A stretch of DNA of 28,201 bases from JBBQFD01 sp038321575 (lineage in GTDB: Bacteria; Bacillota_I; Bacilli_A; RF39; UBA660), in NCBI GenBank assembly GCA_038321575.1, contig JBBQFD010000007.1, forward strand, positions 1 through 28,201, written 5' to 3'. A program made the translations under genes and the position numbers. Shown here one piece after another: positions 14,642 through 22,354 of the stretch. The notes under the pieces are model-generated. The model ran no database searches. It was not told the origin of the DNA and saw only the letters and a list, made by a program, of their open reading frames with translations. The stretch's first letter is position 1, and each line of letters begins with the position of its first letter.

Positions 14642-16439
14642 AATTATCATCCATACTTAAAACTGATAAGAAAGCTTCTTGTGGTATTTCGACACTACCG
14701 ACAGTTTTCATACGCTTTTTACCTTCTTTTTGTTTTTCCAGTAATTTATGTTTACGCGAAACGTCACCACCATAACATTTTGCTAAAACGTTTTTACGAA
14801 CGGCTTTAATATCAGCACGAGCAATCGCTTTAGCACCAATAACTGCTTGAATTGGTATTTCAAATTGTTGTCTTGGGATTAATTTACGTAAACTCTCAAC
14901 CACTGATTTACCACGTTTATAAGCAAAGTCTTTATGAACAATAATGCTTAAAGCATCAACGACCTCACCATTTAATAAAATATCCATTTTTACTAGATCG
15001 CTAGTCTTATAACCGATTAATTCATAATCAAATGAGGCATAGCCTTTAGTCATAGATTTTAATTTATCAAAAAAATCATAGACGATTTCTGATAGTGGAA
15101 TATCATAGTGAATATTAACTCTGGTTTTATCTAAATATTCCATTGATACATAATTACCACGTTTATTTTGACATAACTCCATAATTGGACCAATGTATTC
15201 AGCTGGCACAAAGATATTAGTTTTTATATAAGGTTCTTTAATATCTTGAATACGACCACGATCAGGCATTTTAACAGGACTATCAATTGTCATTTTAGTA
15301 TGATCAGTTAATTCAATTTCATAAATAACTGAAGGACTAGTTGCGATTAAGTCAATTTTAAATTCACGTTCAATACGTTCTTCAATTATTTCCATATGTA
15401 ATAAACCTAAAAAACCACAACGGAAACCAAAACCTAAAGCTTTTGAAGTTTCAGTTTCAAAAGTTAAAGCAGCATCATTTAATTTAAGTTTATCTAAGGC
15501 ATCTCTAAGTTCCGGATAGCGATTTGATTCAATAGGATATACTCCACAGAAAACCATTGGTTTCATTGCTTTATACCCAACTAACATATCTTTTGCGGGA
15601 TTGTTTTCTAAAGTAATCGTATCCCCTACTTTAATATCTTTGATTTCTTTAATACCGGCACAAATATAACCTACTTCACCAGCAACTAAATCATTTACTT
15701 TAACTTCATATGGGTTTTTTACACCTAATTCAACAACATCATAAACAGAATTATTAGCCATCATCTTGACTTTATCACCCATTTTAACTTGACCATTCAT
15801 GATTCTAACCAGAGCAACAACACCACGATAAGAATCATAATAACTATCAAACACCAATGCTTGTAGTGGAGCTTTAACATCTCCTTCAGGGCTAGGAATG
15901 CGTTCAATAACGGCTTCCACTAATCCTTTAATACCTATTCCATTTTTAGCGCTTGTTAAAAGGATTTCTTCTTTTTTAAAACCTAAGGTTTCAATTAATT
16001 CTTTAGTTACTTTATCAGGATCAGCATTAGGTAAATCAATTTTGTTAATAACTGGAATTATTGTTAAATTGTTTTCCATTGCTAAATAAAGATTAGCTAG
16101 AGTTTGTGCTTCGATACCTTGAGCGGCATCCACAACTAAAATAGCGCCTTCACAAGCCGCTAAACTACGAGATACTTCATAAGTAAAATCGACATGCCCA
16201 GGAGTGTCAATTAATTGTAAGATATATTCTTCACCTTTATATGGATATTTTAATTGAACAGCATTTAGTTTAATGGTTATACCACGTTCACGTTCTAGAT
16301 CCATACTATCAAGTAATTGATCTTGACGTTCACGGTCACTAATAGCGCCAGTTATCTCTAAAATCCGGTCAGCCAATGTTGACTTACCGTGATCAATATG
16401 TGCGATAATCGAAAAGTTGCGAATATTTTCTTGTTTCAT
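14640..16439 (-). CDS. lepA: Translation elongation factor 4 (LepA/EF-4)
   Basis: Ribosome-associated GTPase implicated in back-translocation and ribosome biogenesis. It is 599 aa, the normal length. GTPase motifs are G1 AHIDHGKSTLADRI, G2 RERGITIK, G3 DTPGHVDFTYEV and G4 NKIDLPNADP. The EF-G-like domains II, III and V follow, then the LepA-specific C-terminal domain ending in GGDVSRKHKLLEKQKEGKKR, MKTVGSVEIPQEAFLSVL. Start ATG with AGGTGATT upstream and an extended -10 promoter. It is divergent from rpsT, as in many Bacilli. Confidence 0.98.
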   Translation of the reverse strand: MKQENIRNFSIIAHIDHGKSTLADRILEITGAISDRERQDQLLDSMDLERERGITIKLNAVQLKYPYKGEEYILQLIDTPGHVDFTYEVSRSLAACEGAILVVDAAQGIEAQTLANLYLAMENNLTIIPVINKIDLPNADPDKVTKELIETLGFKKEEILLTSAKNGIGIKGLVEAVIERIPSPEGDVKAPLQALVFDSYYDSYRGVVALVRIMNGQVKMGDKVKMMANNSVYDVVELGVKNPYEVKVNDLVAGEVGYICAGIKEIKDIKVGDTITLENNPAKDMLVGYKAMKPMVFCGVYPIESNRYPELRDALDKLKLNDAALTFETETSKALGFGFRCGFLGLLHMEIIEERIEREFKIDLIATSPSVIYEIELTDHTKMTIDSPVKMPDRGRIQDIKEPYIKTNIFVPAEYIGPIMELCQNKRGNYVSMEYLDKTRVNIHYDIPLSEIVYDFFDKLKSMTKGYASFDYELIGYKTSDLVKMDILLNGEVVDALSIIVHKDFAYKRGKSVVESLRKLIPRQQFEIPIQAVIGAKAIARADIKAVRKNVLAKCYGGDVSRKHKLLEKQKEGKKRMKTVGSVEIPQEAFLSVLSMDDN

Positions 16440-16456
16440 GTAATCACCTAAATAAC

Positions 16457-16465
16457 ATTATACCA
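16457..16465 (-). promoter_or_regulatory. Extended -10 promoter of lepA
   Basis: On the minus strand, TGGTATAAT (16465-16457) is a TGn-extended perfect -10 box, 17 nt upstream of the lepA ATG. No good -35 box is seen. The leader would be only about 10 nt but includes AGGTGA. Confidence 0.65.
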
Positions 16466-16482
16466 AATAATTAATGTTTTTA

Positions 16483-16511
16483 TTGCTATTTTAAGGTTTT
16501 TTTGTTAAAAT
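16483..16511 (+). promoter_or_regulatory. Promoter of rpsT
   Basis: On the plus strand, TTGCTA (16483-16488), 17 nt, TAAAAT (16506-16511), about 31 nt before the rpsT start. The -35 matches 4 of 6 and the -10 matches 5 of 6. This is the divergent partner of the lepA promoter. Confidence 0.6.
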
Positions 16512-16542
16512 TAATATTGACGTAAGACATGGAGGTGAAATT

Positions 16543-16806
16543 ATGGCAAATATGAAAAGTGCTAAAAAAGCAATCAGAGTAATTTCAAAAAGAAGCAAAA
16601 TTAATAATGACTTTGCTGCTAGTATGAAAACAGCAATTAAAAATGTTGAACGTGCGGTTGTAGCAAAAGATAAAACTAAAGCTAGTGACAATATGAAAGC
16701 TGCTATTAAGAAAATTGATAAAGCTGCTGTTAAAGGTGTTGCAAGTAAAAACTTTGTAGCTCGTAATAAAGCTCGCTTAGCAAAAAAAGTTAACGAAATG
16801 AAGTAA
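16543..16806 (+). CDS. rpsT: 30S ribosomal protein S20
   Basis: Small-subunit protein that binds 16S rRNA early in assembly. It is 87 aa, lysine- and alanine-rich. The family opening MANMKSAKKAIRVISKRSK is followed by KTAIKNVERAVVAKDK, AIKKIDKAAVKGVASKNFVA and RNKARLAKKVNE. Strong ribosome site GGAGGTGA. It is monocistronic, with its own promoter and a terminator that includes its stop codon. It is divergent from lepA, the arrangement found in Bacillus. Confidence 0.98.
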   Translation: MANMKSAKKAIRVISKRSKINNDFAASMKTAIKNVERAVVAKDKTKASDNMKAAIKKIDKAAVKGVASKNFVARNKARLAKKVNEMK

Positions 16807-16824
16807 TAATTACTTCTTTTTTTT
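16800..16824 (+). terminator. Terminator of rpsT, containing its stop codon
   Basis: GAAGTAA pairs with TTACTTC (7 bp, loop TAA) and is followed by eight T. The TAA stop of rpsT forms the top of the 5' arm. Confidence 0.85.
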
Positions 16825-16831
16825 GGTTTAA

Positions 16832-16840
16832 TGATATAAT
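16832..16840 (+). promoter_or_regulatory. Extended -10 promoter of the transglutaminase gene
   Basis: TGATATAAT is a TGn-extended perfect -10 box located just after the rpsT terminator and 16 nt before the ATG. No clear -35 is present. Confidence 0.5.
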
Positions 16841-16856
16841 TATACTAGGAGGCTAT

Positions 16857-17780
16857 ATGAGAAAAATTGCATCGTTCGTAGTCTTAATTGCTGCATTACT
16901 ATTTTTAAATCTTTTATTGTATCGTAAAGATATTGTTAAATATCTTGTTTATAACATAGTTTATAAGTATGAAGTTATCGAAAAAGCAAATAATGCTTAT
17001 CACATTGATTATAGTTATAATTATGTTCAAGCAACTGATAACTTTTATCCTAAAAACAAACAAGCTATTTTAAATGTAATCTATACTGCCATTAATAATG
17101 GTTGGGATAATTTCTCATTTGTATGTTACTATAACTATACTACTTGTGAAAATGATGTTAAGGCCATCGCTAGTGATGTTAATACTTTAACTAATATTAA
17201 TAACTTTGTTCATCCTTATAATAGTTATAATAAATTAAATATCGCGATTAATGGTTTTGGAAAAGTAACTATAACAATTGATCATCTTTATACTGATGCA
17301 CAAATTAATTATGTTAATACTAAAGTTGATGAAACCATTAAAAATATGATTAAACCTAAAATGACTGATCGTGAGAAAATAAAAATTATTCATGACTATA
17401 TAATCAAAATCACCACTTATGATTCTGAACGTGCTGAGGCGATTAAGAATAATATTGATATGAGTGATAATTTCTCTAATTTAGCATTCGGTATATTTTC
17501 ACAAGGTAAAGCCGTTTGTGGTGGATATGCTGATTTAATGGCTATCTTCTTAGATCGTTTCGGAATTGAAAATTACAAAATATCAACAGCTAACCATGTG
17601 TGGAATCTTGTTCGATTAGAAGATGGTAATTGGTATCATTTAGATCTAACTTGGGATGATACCATTGATGGTCAAAACAATAAATATAATTTATTTTATT
17701 TAATAACAACTACTCAATTAGAACAATTAGTAACTGGTCAACACATATTTGATAAATCTATCTTTGTTGAAGCAGAATAA
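16857..17780 (+). CDS. Membrane-anchored transglutaminase-like protein
   Basis: 307 aa. An N-terminal hydrophobic segment (about 4-22, after MRK) with no clear signal-peptidase site suggests an anchored extracellular protein. The C-terminal half is a transglutaminase-like cysteine-protease fold: GKAVCGGYADLMAIFLDRFG carries the nucleophile C221, ANHVWNLVRLEDGNWYHLDL carries H247 and D263, and TWDDTIDG closes the core. The middle region (about 50-165) is rich in Tyr and Asn with no recognised domain. Such proteins may crosslink or cleave peptides at the cell surface; the actual substrate is unknown. AGGAGG precedes the ATG. It is alone on the plus strand beside rpsT and convergent with miaA. 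Confidence 0.85.
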   Translation: MRKIASFVVLIAALLFLNLLLYRKDIVKYLVYNIVYKYEVIEKANNAYHIDYSYNYVQATDNFYPKNKQAILNVIYTAINNGWDNFSFVCYYNYTTCENDVKAIASDVNTLTNINNFVHPYNSYNKLNIAINGFGKVTITIDHLYTDAQINYVNTKVDETIKNMIKPKMTDREKIKIIHDYIIKITTYDSERAEAIKNNIDMSDNFSNLAFGIFSQGKAVCGGYADLMAIFLDRFGIENYKISTANHVWNLVRLEDGNWYHLDLTWDDTIDGQNNKYNLFYLITTTQLEQLVTGQHIFDKSIFVEAE

Positions 17781-17805
17781 AAGAATCGTTTTACGATTCT
17801 TTTTC
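17779..17805. terminator. Bidirectional terminator between the transglutaminase gene and miaA
   Basis: AAAAGAATCG pairs with CGATTCTTTT (10 bp, loop TTTTA). The loop contains the miaA stop codon and the stem begins at the transglutaminase stop, so one hairpin serves both convergent genes. Confidence 0.85.
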
Positions 17806-18678
17806 TATGTAATCTAATACTTCATTAACTGTATTATCAAAGTTATCAAAATCTACTTCAAACCAATGGACATTCATTTGGTTATTAAACCAAGTATATT
17901 GTCTTTTAGCATATTTACGACTACTTTGTTTTATGACTTCTGTTGCTTCTTTAAGCGATATCTTACCTTTGAAGTATGGAAATAACTCTTTATACCCAAT
18001 AGGGGTTATAATCGCCTTAGAATAGGCATTATGACTGTATAAAGATCTAGCTTCATCTAATAGTCCATTATTAATCATTTTATCAGCACGATTATTTATT
18101 ATTTCATATAATTTATCACGATCAGTAGTAAGCCCAATGATGATAGGTTCATATAATAACTTATCATTTTTTATTTTATCACTGAAAGGAACTTGATGTT
18201 CATTAAAATAATTCAAAGCTCTAATAATACGTTTGCGATTATTAGGATGAATCGTTGTTTTAGGGTCTACTTCTAATAACAAGTTGTAGACTTCTAAATC
18301 TTTTAATTTAGGATAAGTGTTTTTAGGTTTTTCTTCTTCAAATTGATAATCATATAAAACTGCTTTAATATATAAACCAGTTCCGCCAACTAATATTGGA
18401 GTTTTATGTTGTTTAAGTAAATCATCAATAATTAAACGGGCATCTTTTTGATAATCATAAACGGTATAATTTTCATTTATTTCTTTAATATCTAATAAAT
18501 GATGTTTAACACCCTTCATTTCTTCTTTAGTTACTTTCGCGGTTGCGACATCTAAACCACGATAGACTTGCGTACTATCAGCATTTATAACTTCCCCATT
18601 TATTTTTTTAGCTAGTTCAATACTTAATTTAGTTTTACCAACACCGGTTGGTCCAACAATTGCTATTACCTTATGCAT
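17791..18678 (-). CDS. miaA: tRNA dimethylallyltransferase MiaA
   Basis: Adds a dimethylallyl group to A37 of tRNAs reading UNN codons. It is 295 aa, typical. Motifs are the P-loop IVGPTGVGKTKLS (9-16), INADSTQVYRGLDVATAKVT, VKHHLLDI, ILVGGTGLYIKAVLYD, NRKRIIRALNYF and the C-terminal SSRKYAKRQYTWFNNQ. It follows ruvB by 15 nt with a TAGGTG ribosome site, so it is last in ruvA-ruvB-miaA. Confidence 0.97.
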   Translation of the reverse strand: MHKVIAIVGPTGVGKTKLSIELAKKINGEVINADSTQVYRGLDVATAKVTKEEMKGVKHHLLDIKEINENYTVYDYQKDARLIIDDLLKQHKTPILVGGTGLYIKAVLYDYQFEEEKPKNTYPKLKDLEVYNLLLEVDPKTTIHPNNRKRIIRALNYFNEHQVPFSDKIKNDKLLYEPIIIGLTTDRDKLYEIINNRADKMINNGLLDEARSLYSHNAYSKAIITPIGYKELFPYFKGKISLKEATEVIKQSSRKYAKRQYTWFNNQMNVHWFEVDFDNFDNTVNEVLDYIEKES

Positions 18679-18693
18679 AATACACCTACTTCT

Positions 18694-19695
18694 TTATTTT
18701 TTATCTGGATTCTTCATCTTTAAATGTTCGTAAGCTTGAGAGGTTACCATACGCCCACGAGGTGTTCTTTTAAGTAACCCTATTTGTAATAAATATGGTT
18801 CATAAACATCTTCGATAGTAGTCATTTCCTCACCAATCGATGATGCAATAGCTTCGATTCCTACTGGTCCACCATTAAAGCGTTCAATAATGGCTTTTAA
18901 AAGATTATAATCGGTATTATCTAAACCCATATGATCTATTTTTAATTTATCTAAAGAGTCTTTCGCGACTTTTAAATCAATTTTACCATCACCGATAACG
19001 AGCGCAAAATCACGAACTCTTTTAAATAAACGATTAGCGACTCTAGGCGTACCACGACTACGAGTTGCTAGTTCTAAAGCAGCATCATCTGTTACCGGGC
19101 AATTTAAAACACGACTAGTTCTTTTAACAATTTGAGTAAGTTCCGGAATCGTATAATAATTAAGACGGGAAACAATTCCAAAACGATCACGTAAAGGACT
19201 TGATAAGTCCCCGGCTCTAGTTGTTGAACCGATTAAGGTAAATGGTGGTAAATCTATTTTTATATTACGAGTTGCTGAGTCATTACCAACAATAATATCT
19301 AAAGAAAAATCTTCCATTGCGGGATATAATATTTCTTCAATATATCGCGGCATACGATGAATTTCATCAATAAATAAAACATCACCTGGTTCAAGGGTTG
19401 ATAAAACAGCTGCTAAATCACCACTTTTTTCAATAGCTGGTCCACTAGCTGTTTTAATATTACTGCCCATTTCATTAGCAATGATATATGCTAAAGTGGT
19501 TTTACCTAAACCAGGAGGTCCATAAAGTAAAACGTGGTCAAGTGGTTCTTCACGCATTTTAGCGGCTTTAATAAAAATATTTAGATTATCTTTTACTTCA
19601 GTTTGACCAATATATTCGTCCATACTATCAGGACGAATTGATTTTTCAAAAGTGTCTTCACTTAATTCATGGTTAGTTATTACTCTTTCATCCAT
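18694..19695 (-). CDS. ruvB: Holliday junction branch migration ATPase RuvB
   Basis: Hexameric AAA+ motor that drives branch migration with RuvA. It is 333 aa. IRPDSMDEYIGQTEVKDNL opens the protein, Walker A is LLYGPPGLGKTTLAYI, Walker B is VLFIDEIHRMP, and sensor 1 and the arginine finger lie in IGSTTRAGDLSSPLRDRFG. The winged-helix domain has GPVGIEAIASSIGEE and LLQIGLLKRTPRGR. AGGAGG upstream overlaps the ruvA stop. No ruvC is expected in Bacilli; RecU would be the resolvase, and it is not in this window. Confidence 0.98.
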   Translation of the reverse strand: MDERVITNHELSEDTFEKSIRPDSMDEYIGQTEVKDNLNIFIKAAKMREEPLDHVLLYGPPGLGKTTLAYIIANEMGSNIKTASGPAIEKSGDLAAVLSTLEPGDVLFIDEIHRMPRYIEEILYPAMEDFSLDIIVGNDSATRNIKIDLPPFTLIGSTTRAGDLSSPLRDRFGIVSRLNYYTIPELTQIVKRTSRVLNCPVTDDAALELATRSRGTPRVANRLFKRVRDFALVIGDGKIDLKVAKDSLDKLKIDHMGLDNTDYNLLKAIIERFNGGPVGIEAIASSIGEEMTTIEDVYEPYLLQIGLLKRTPRGRMVTSQAYEHLKMKNPDKK

Positions 19696-19705
19696 AAGTT
19701 ACCTC

Positions 19706-20263
19706 CTATTTTAATAATAGTTTTAATGCATCTTTGACTTGATGTTCAATTGGTTTTTTACTATCAATTTGTGTTATAACACGAGTTATATCGGGTTGTT
19801 TATAACCAAGTCCTTTTAAGACATCAATTAACTCAATCATATCAAGATCATTACTTTTAAATACGACATTACTACCAAATTTTCCTTTTAAATCAAGAAT
19901 AATTTGACGAGCTACTTTATCTCCTATTTTAGGAAACTTCTTTAAATAAAGGATGTTTTCACGTTCAATGGCATCAATAATACCATCAATTGAACCGGTG
20001 GCTAGCATTGGCAGGGCCATCTTACATCCTAAACCTTTAACACCGATTAGTTTTAAGAATAATTTTTTTTCTTCAATCGTTTTAAAACCATATAAACTCA
20101 TCTCATCTTCACGTACATGTTGATAAAGATAAATCGTATATTCTAAACCCATATCAAAAGCATATGGATTAGGAGTATTTATTTTATACCCAATACCATT
20201 ATTATCAAGCGTAATATAGTTGCTTTCAACTTCTTTAATAAGACCTTTAATATATGTATACAT
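19706..20263 (-). CDS. ruvA: Holliday junction branch migration protein RuvA
   Basis: Junction-binding tetramer that loads RuvB. It is 185 aa, slightly short of about 200. The N-terminal OB fold runs MYTYIKGLIKEVESNYITLD to VREDEMSLYGFKTIEEKKLF. Tandem helix-hairpin-helix motifs follow (LIGVKGLGCKMALPML and LKKFPKIGDKVARQIILDL). A short flexible region leads to the RuvB-contacting C-terminal domain (LKGLGYKQPDITRVI). The acidic pin of E. coli is not obvious. TAGGTGAT ribosome site. First gene of the operon, with an extended -10 promoter. Confidence 0.97.
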   Translation of the reverse strand: MYTYIKGLIKEVESNYITLDNNGIGYKINTPNPYAFDMGLEYTIYLYQHVREDEMSLYGFKTIEEKKLFLKLIGVKGLGCKMALPMLATGSIDGIIDAIERENILYLKKFPKIGDKVARQIILDLKGKFGSNVVFKSNDLDMIELIDVLKGLGYKQPDITRVITQIDSKKPIEHQVKDALKLLLK

Positions 20264-20279
20264 TTTATCACCTACCTAA

Positions 20280-20288
20280 ATTATACCA
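20280..20288 (-). promoter_or_regulatory. Extended -10 promoter of ruvA-ruvB-miaA
   Basis: On the minus strand, TGGTATAAT (20288-20280): a perfect -10 with TGn extension, 17 nt before the ruvA ATG. There is no clear -35. This is the same promoter form as at lepA. Confidence 0.65.
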
Positions 20289-20294
20289 TAAATA

Positions 20295-20323
20295 TAAAAG
20301 AAAAAGTCATTACATGACTTTTT
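20295..20323 (-). terminator. Terminator downstream of the pseudopilin gene
   Basis: On the minus strand, AAAAAGTCAT pairs with ATGACTTTTT (10 bp, loop GTA), then CTTTT. It separates the pseudopilin operon from ruvA. Confidence 0.85.
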
Positions 20324-20334
20324 ATATTTTGTTA

Positions 20335-20994
20335 TTAAGAAACAACAACATTACGGAAAATGGTTCTAGTTAAATTGTTTCCAACAACGTAATCATCCGA
20401 TACGCTATAAGCAATTACATAAGTACCTGCCACATTGGTATTAATGCTACCAACAACTGATCCGTCTTTTGTAATAACTTGGGTAACACTACCAGTAATA
20501 ATAACCCCATCAAAGGTTTTAGCAACTACTCCTTGATCTGTATATATACTACCCAAGATAACTCTTTCAATATACTTACCATTCATTATAATGGTTGGTG
20601 TGTAATAATCATTGGTCCCGTCGTATGGTGATGCGGTATCTGTTAAAACATAATAATCAATTCGATGAGTGGCTTTAACAATATTGATTAACATATTATC
20701 ACCAAAAGGAATATCTGTTTTAGGATTCTTCAAATCATCTTCAACATAAGATTCCATTTGTAATTGGCCGAGTGATATGGTTATAATATCGCCCTCTTTA
20801 AAAGTGAATTTATAAAGATTATCAGTACCCCAATTTTTAGCTGCTAATTTAATATTCGCAATTTGGTTATTATAAGCATTTTCTTTAAATAGTTTGATTG
20901 ATTTATCAATTGTCGGAATAACTAATAGACTAATTAAAGAAAGGATAATAATAATCCCCATTAATTCAATTAAAGTAAATCCTTTTTTATTCAT
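20335..20994 (-). CDS. Type IV pseudopilin-like protein with C-terminal DUF5011-like domain
   Basis: 219 aa. The N-terminus MNKKGFTLIELMGIIIILS is a class III prepilin signal: short basic leader, cleavage after Gly5, F+1, E+5, then a long hydrophobic helix to about residue 28. The pilin-like middle (about 30-125) is followed by about 85 residues that fit the DUF5011 Ig-like pattern: GSIYTDQGVVAKTFDGVIIT, then NTNVAGTYVIAYSVSDDYV and a final RTIFRNVVVS strand. I start at the second ATG, 20994, because GGAGGTATTT overlapping the first ATG is its ribosome site. Processing would need a prepilin peptidase encoded elsewhere. It is paired with the small membrane protein upstream. Role (competence pseudopilus, adhesion or secretion) is open. 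Confidence 0.85.
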   Translation of the reverse strand: MNKKGFTLIELMGIIIILSLISLLVIPTIDKSIKLFKENAYNNQIANIKLAAKNWGTDNLYKFTFKEGDIITISLGQLQMESYVEDDLKNPKTDIPFGDNMLINIVKATHRIDYYVLTDTASPYDGTNDYYTPTIIMNGKYIERVILGSIYTDQGVVAKTFDGVIITGSVTQVITKDGSVVGSINTNVAGTYVIAYSVSDDYVVGNNLTRTIFRNVVVS

Positions 20995-21005
20995 AAATAC
21001 CTCCA

Positions 21006-21308
21006 TTATCTTTTTTTAATTAAAGTTTTAATTAAATAATACTCAAATAATACAATACAGATGACATAAACCCATATAATAATAGTATAAAATACTCCAG
21101 TTGAATACTTACTTATTATCGCTGGTATAGATTCAGGGACATAAAGATCTAAGAATTTATGAATGGCTGGTAAATTAATATTTAGTTTTAGAAAAGTGAT
21201 TAATCTAAGTAAAATGTCAACTACACCTAGAAAATAAACAAAACTATCAAGTCTTCTAAGTACTAAAAAGACAATTACAATCAATAAAATAAGAATGAAT
21301 AAATCCAT
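21006..21308 (-). CDS. Small membrane protein of unknown function
   Basis: I do not recognise this 100-aa protein. It is strongly hydrophobic: TM1 about 2-20 (FILILLIVIVFLVL), a second apolar amphipathic stretch about 24-42 (FVYFLGVVDILLRLITFL), a loop with LDLYVPESIPAIISKYSTG, and a last TM about 71-93 (YTIIIWVYVICIVLFEYYL), ending in basic KTLIKKR. The ATG at 21308 is preferred because AGAGGTG lies at good distance; a GTG three codons upstream would leave no room for a ribosome site. Its stop lies within 12 nt of the pseudopilin start, implying an operon. It may assist the pseudopilin in the membrane, but this is only context. Confidence 0.75.
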   Translation of the reverse strand: MDLFILILLIVIVFLVLRRLDSFVYFLGVVDILLRLITFLKLNINLPAIHKFLDLYVPESIPAIISKYSTGVFYTIIIWVYVICIVLFEYYLIKTLIKKR

Positions 21309-21362
21309 ATGTTGCACCTCTACTATGTATTTATTTTAACATATATTCGATTATTTTACCAT

Positions 21363-21387
21363 AAAAAAAATCGTATTTTACATACGA
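21363..21387 (-). terminator. Terminator of tRNA-Arg
   Basis: On the minus strand, TCGTAT pairs with ATACGA (6 bp, loop GTAAA), followed by eight T. It starts 13 nt after the CCA end of the tRNA. Confidence 0.82.
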
Positions 21388-21400
21388 GTTAATTATTAAA

Positions 21401-21477
<77 letters not shown>

Positions 21478-21505
21478 GTATATTCTTCCTCAAAAGAACA
21501 TTTAA

Positions 21506-21534
21506 ATTATACAATAAAAGTAGAATTTATACAA
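21506..21534 (-). promoter_or_regulatory. Promoter of tRNA-Arg
   Basis: On the minus strand, TTGTAT (21534-21529), 17 nt, TATAAT (21511-21506). The -10 is perfect and the -35 matches 4 of 6. The tRNA 5' end is about 29 nt downstream. Confidence 0.65.
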
Positions 21535-21544
21535 TAGATTTATA

Positions 21545-21574
21545 ACAAAAAGAAAAAGTATCGTTTAGATACTT
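21545..21574 (-). terminator. Terminator of the 232-aa hypothetical gene
   Basis: On the minus strand, AAGTATC pairs with GATACTT (7 bp, loop TAAAC), followed by TTTCTTTTTG. It begins a few bases after the TAA stop. Confidence 0.8.
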
Positions 21575-21576
21575 AA

Positions 21577-22275
21577 TTATTTTAATCTTGCGGCAAGTTC
21601 TGATTCTTGTTCAACAACTGGTTCAGCATTCTTGCTCTTGTTTAACTGAATTATCAATAATAAACGATCCTGAACATTATAAAGGGGATCTAAAATAGTA
21701 TCATTTATTTCTTTTAGAACTAATGATAAATTCATTTCTTCATGTCTACCTACTATTTCAAATAGTTTTTTACGAATAATCAAATGTTTATCATTAAAAG
21801 TAGCGTTATCTTTGTTTCTAAGACGTAATAGATACATTATTTCATTTATCAAACGATCTTCATAATCCGTAAATGATGAGTCGCCGCCAAATTTTGATTT
21901 GTCAAGTGTGGATTTGTCAAGTGTGTTTTTAAAATGATTATATGAATTCGCAACAACTTTATCTAAAGCGGCTGGATTATTTTGATTAGTATCTTCAATT
22001 TGTTTATAAATAAGTTTATTTTCATCAGATATTCTATTTACGAAACGAGTTTTAACATATCTTTTACAATTCTTAATTTCATCTTCAATATCTTCTTTTA
22101 GAGATTGATAATAATTTAAATTAGGTTCTTTAAAACTTTCTAAATAAGCATTTATTTCATCATATAGACTTTTGGAATCTTCTGGATCATGTTTAGCAAA
22201 TATCTTATTAATGTTTTCAGACATCATTGTTACAAGATTTTGATATTTAACTAGTTCGTTATTATTTTCTTTCAT
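21577..22275 (-). CDS. Hypothetical helical cytoplasmic protein
   Basis: I do not recognise this 232-aa protein. It is hydrophilic, charged and almost entirely predicted helical, with no membrane segment: KYQNLVTMMSENINKIFAKH, YYQSLKEDIEDEIKNCKRYV, RLINEIMYLLRLRNKDN and VQDRLLLIIQLNKSK. A tandem LDKSTLDKS near residue 120 comes from a 15-bp DNA duplication. The start at 22275 is chosen because GTAGGTGAT lies just upstream; an in-frame ATG 19 codons earlier lies across the promoter. It is monocistronic, with a promoter and terminator of its own, between thrS and tRNA-Arg. Confidence 0.75.
   Translation of the reverse strand: MKENNNELVKYQNLVTMMSENINKIFAKHDPEDSKSLYDEINAYLESFKEPNLNYYQSLKEDIEDEIKNCKRYVKTRFVNRISDENKLIYKQIEDTNQNNPAALDKVVANSYNHFKNTLDKSTLDKSKFGGDSSFTDYEDRLINEIMYLLRLRNKDNATFNDKHLIIRKKLFEIVGRHEEMNLSLVLKEINDTILDPLYNVQDRLLLIIQLNKSKNAEPVVEQESELAARLK
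21896..21925. repeat. 15-bp tandem duplication inside the hypothetical gene
   Basis: Two perfect copies of gatttgtcaagtgtg (21896-21910 and 21911-21925), encoding the repeated LDKST. The identity of the copies suggests recent slippage. Confidence 0.9.
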
Positions 22276-22291
22276 TGTATCACCTACTACA

Positions 22292-22320
22292 ATATTACTA
22301 TATAAACATTGGTTAGTCAA
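22292..22320 (-). promoter_or_regulatory. Promoter of the 232-aa hypothetical gene
   Basis: On the minus strand, TTGACT (22320-22315), 17 nt, TAATAT (22297-22292). It abuts the thrS terminator and lies about 17 nt before the chosen ATG, which supports that start. Confidence 0.7.
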
Positions 22321-22349
22321 ATAAAAAGACATGGGATTACCATGTCTTT
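22321..22349 (-). terminator. Terminator of thrS
   Basis: On the minus strand, AAAGACATGG pairs with CCATGTCTTT (10 bp, loop TAATC), then TTATTT. It lies 5 nt after the thrS stop. Confidence 0.88.
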
Positions 22350-22354
22350 ACAAA

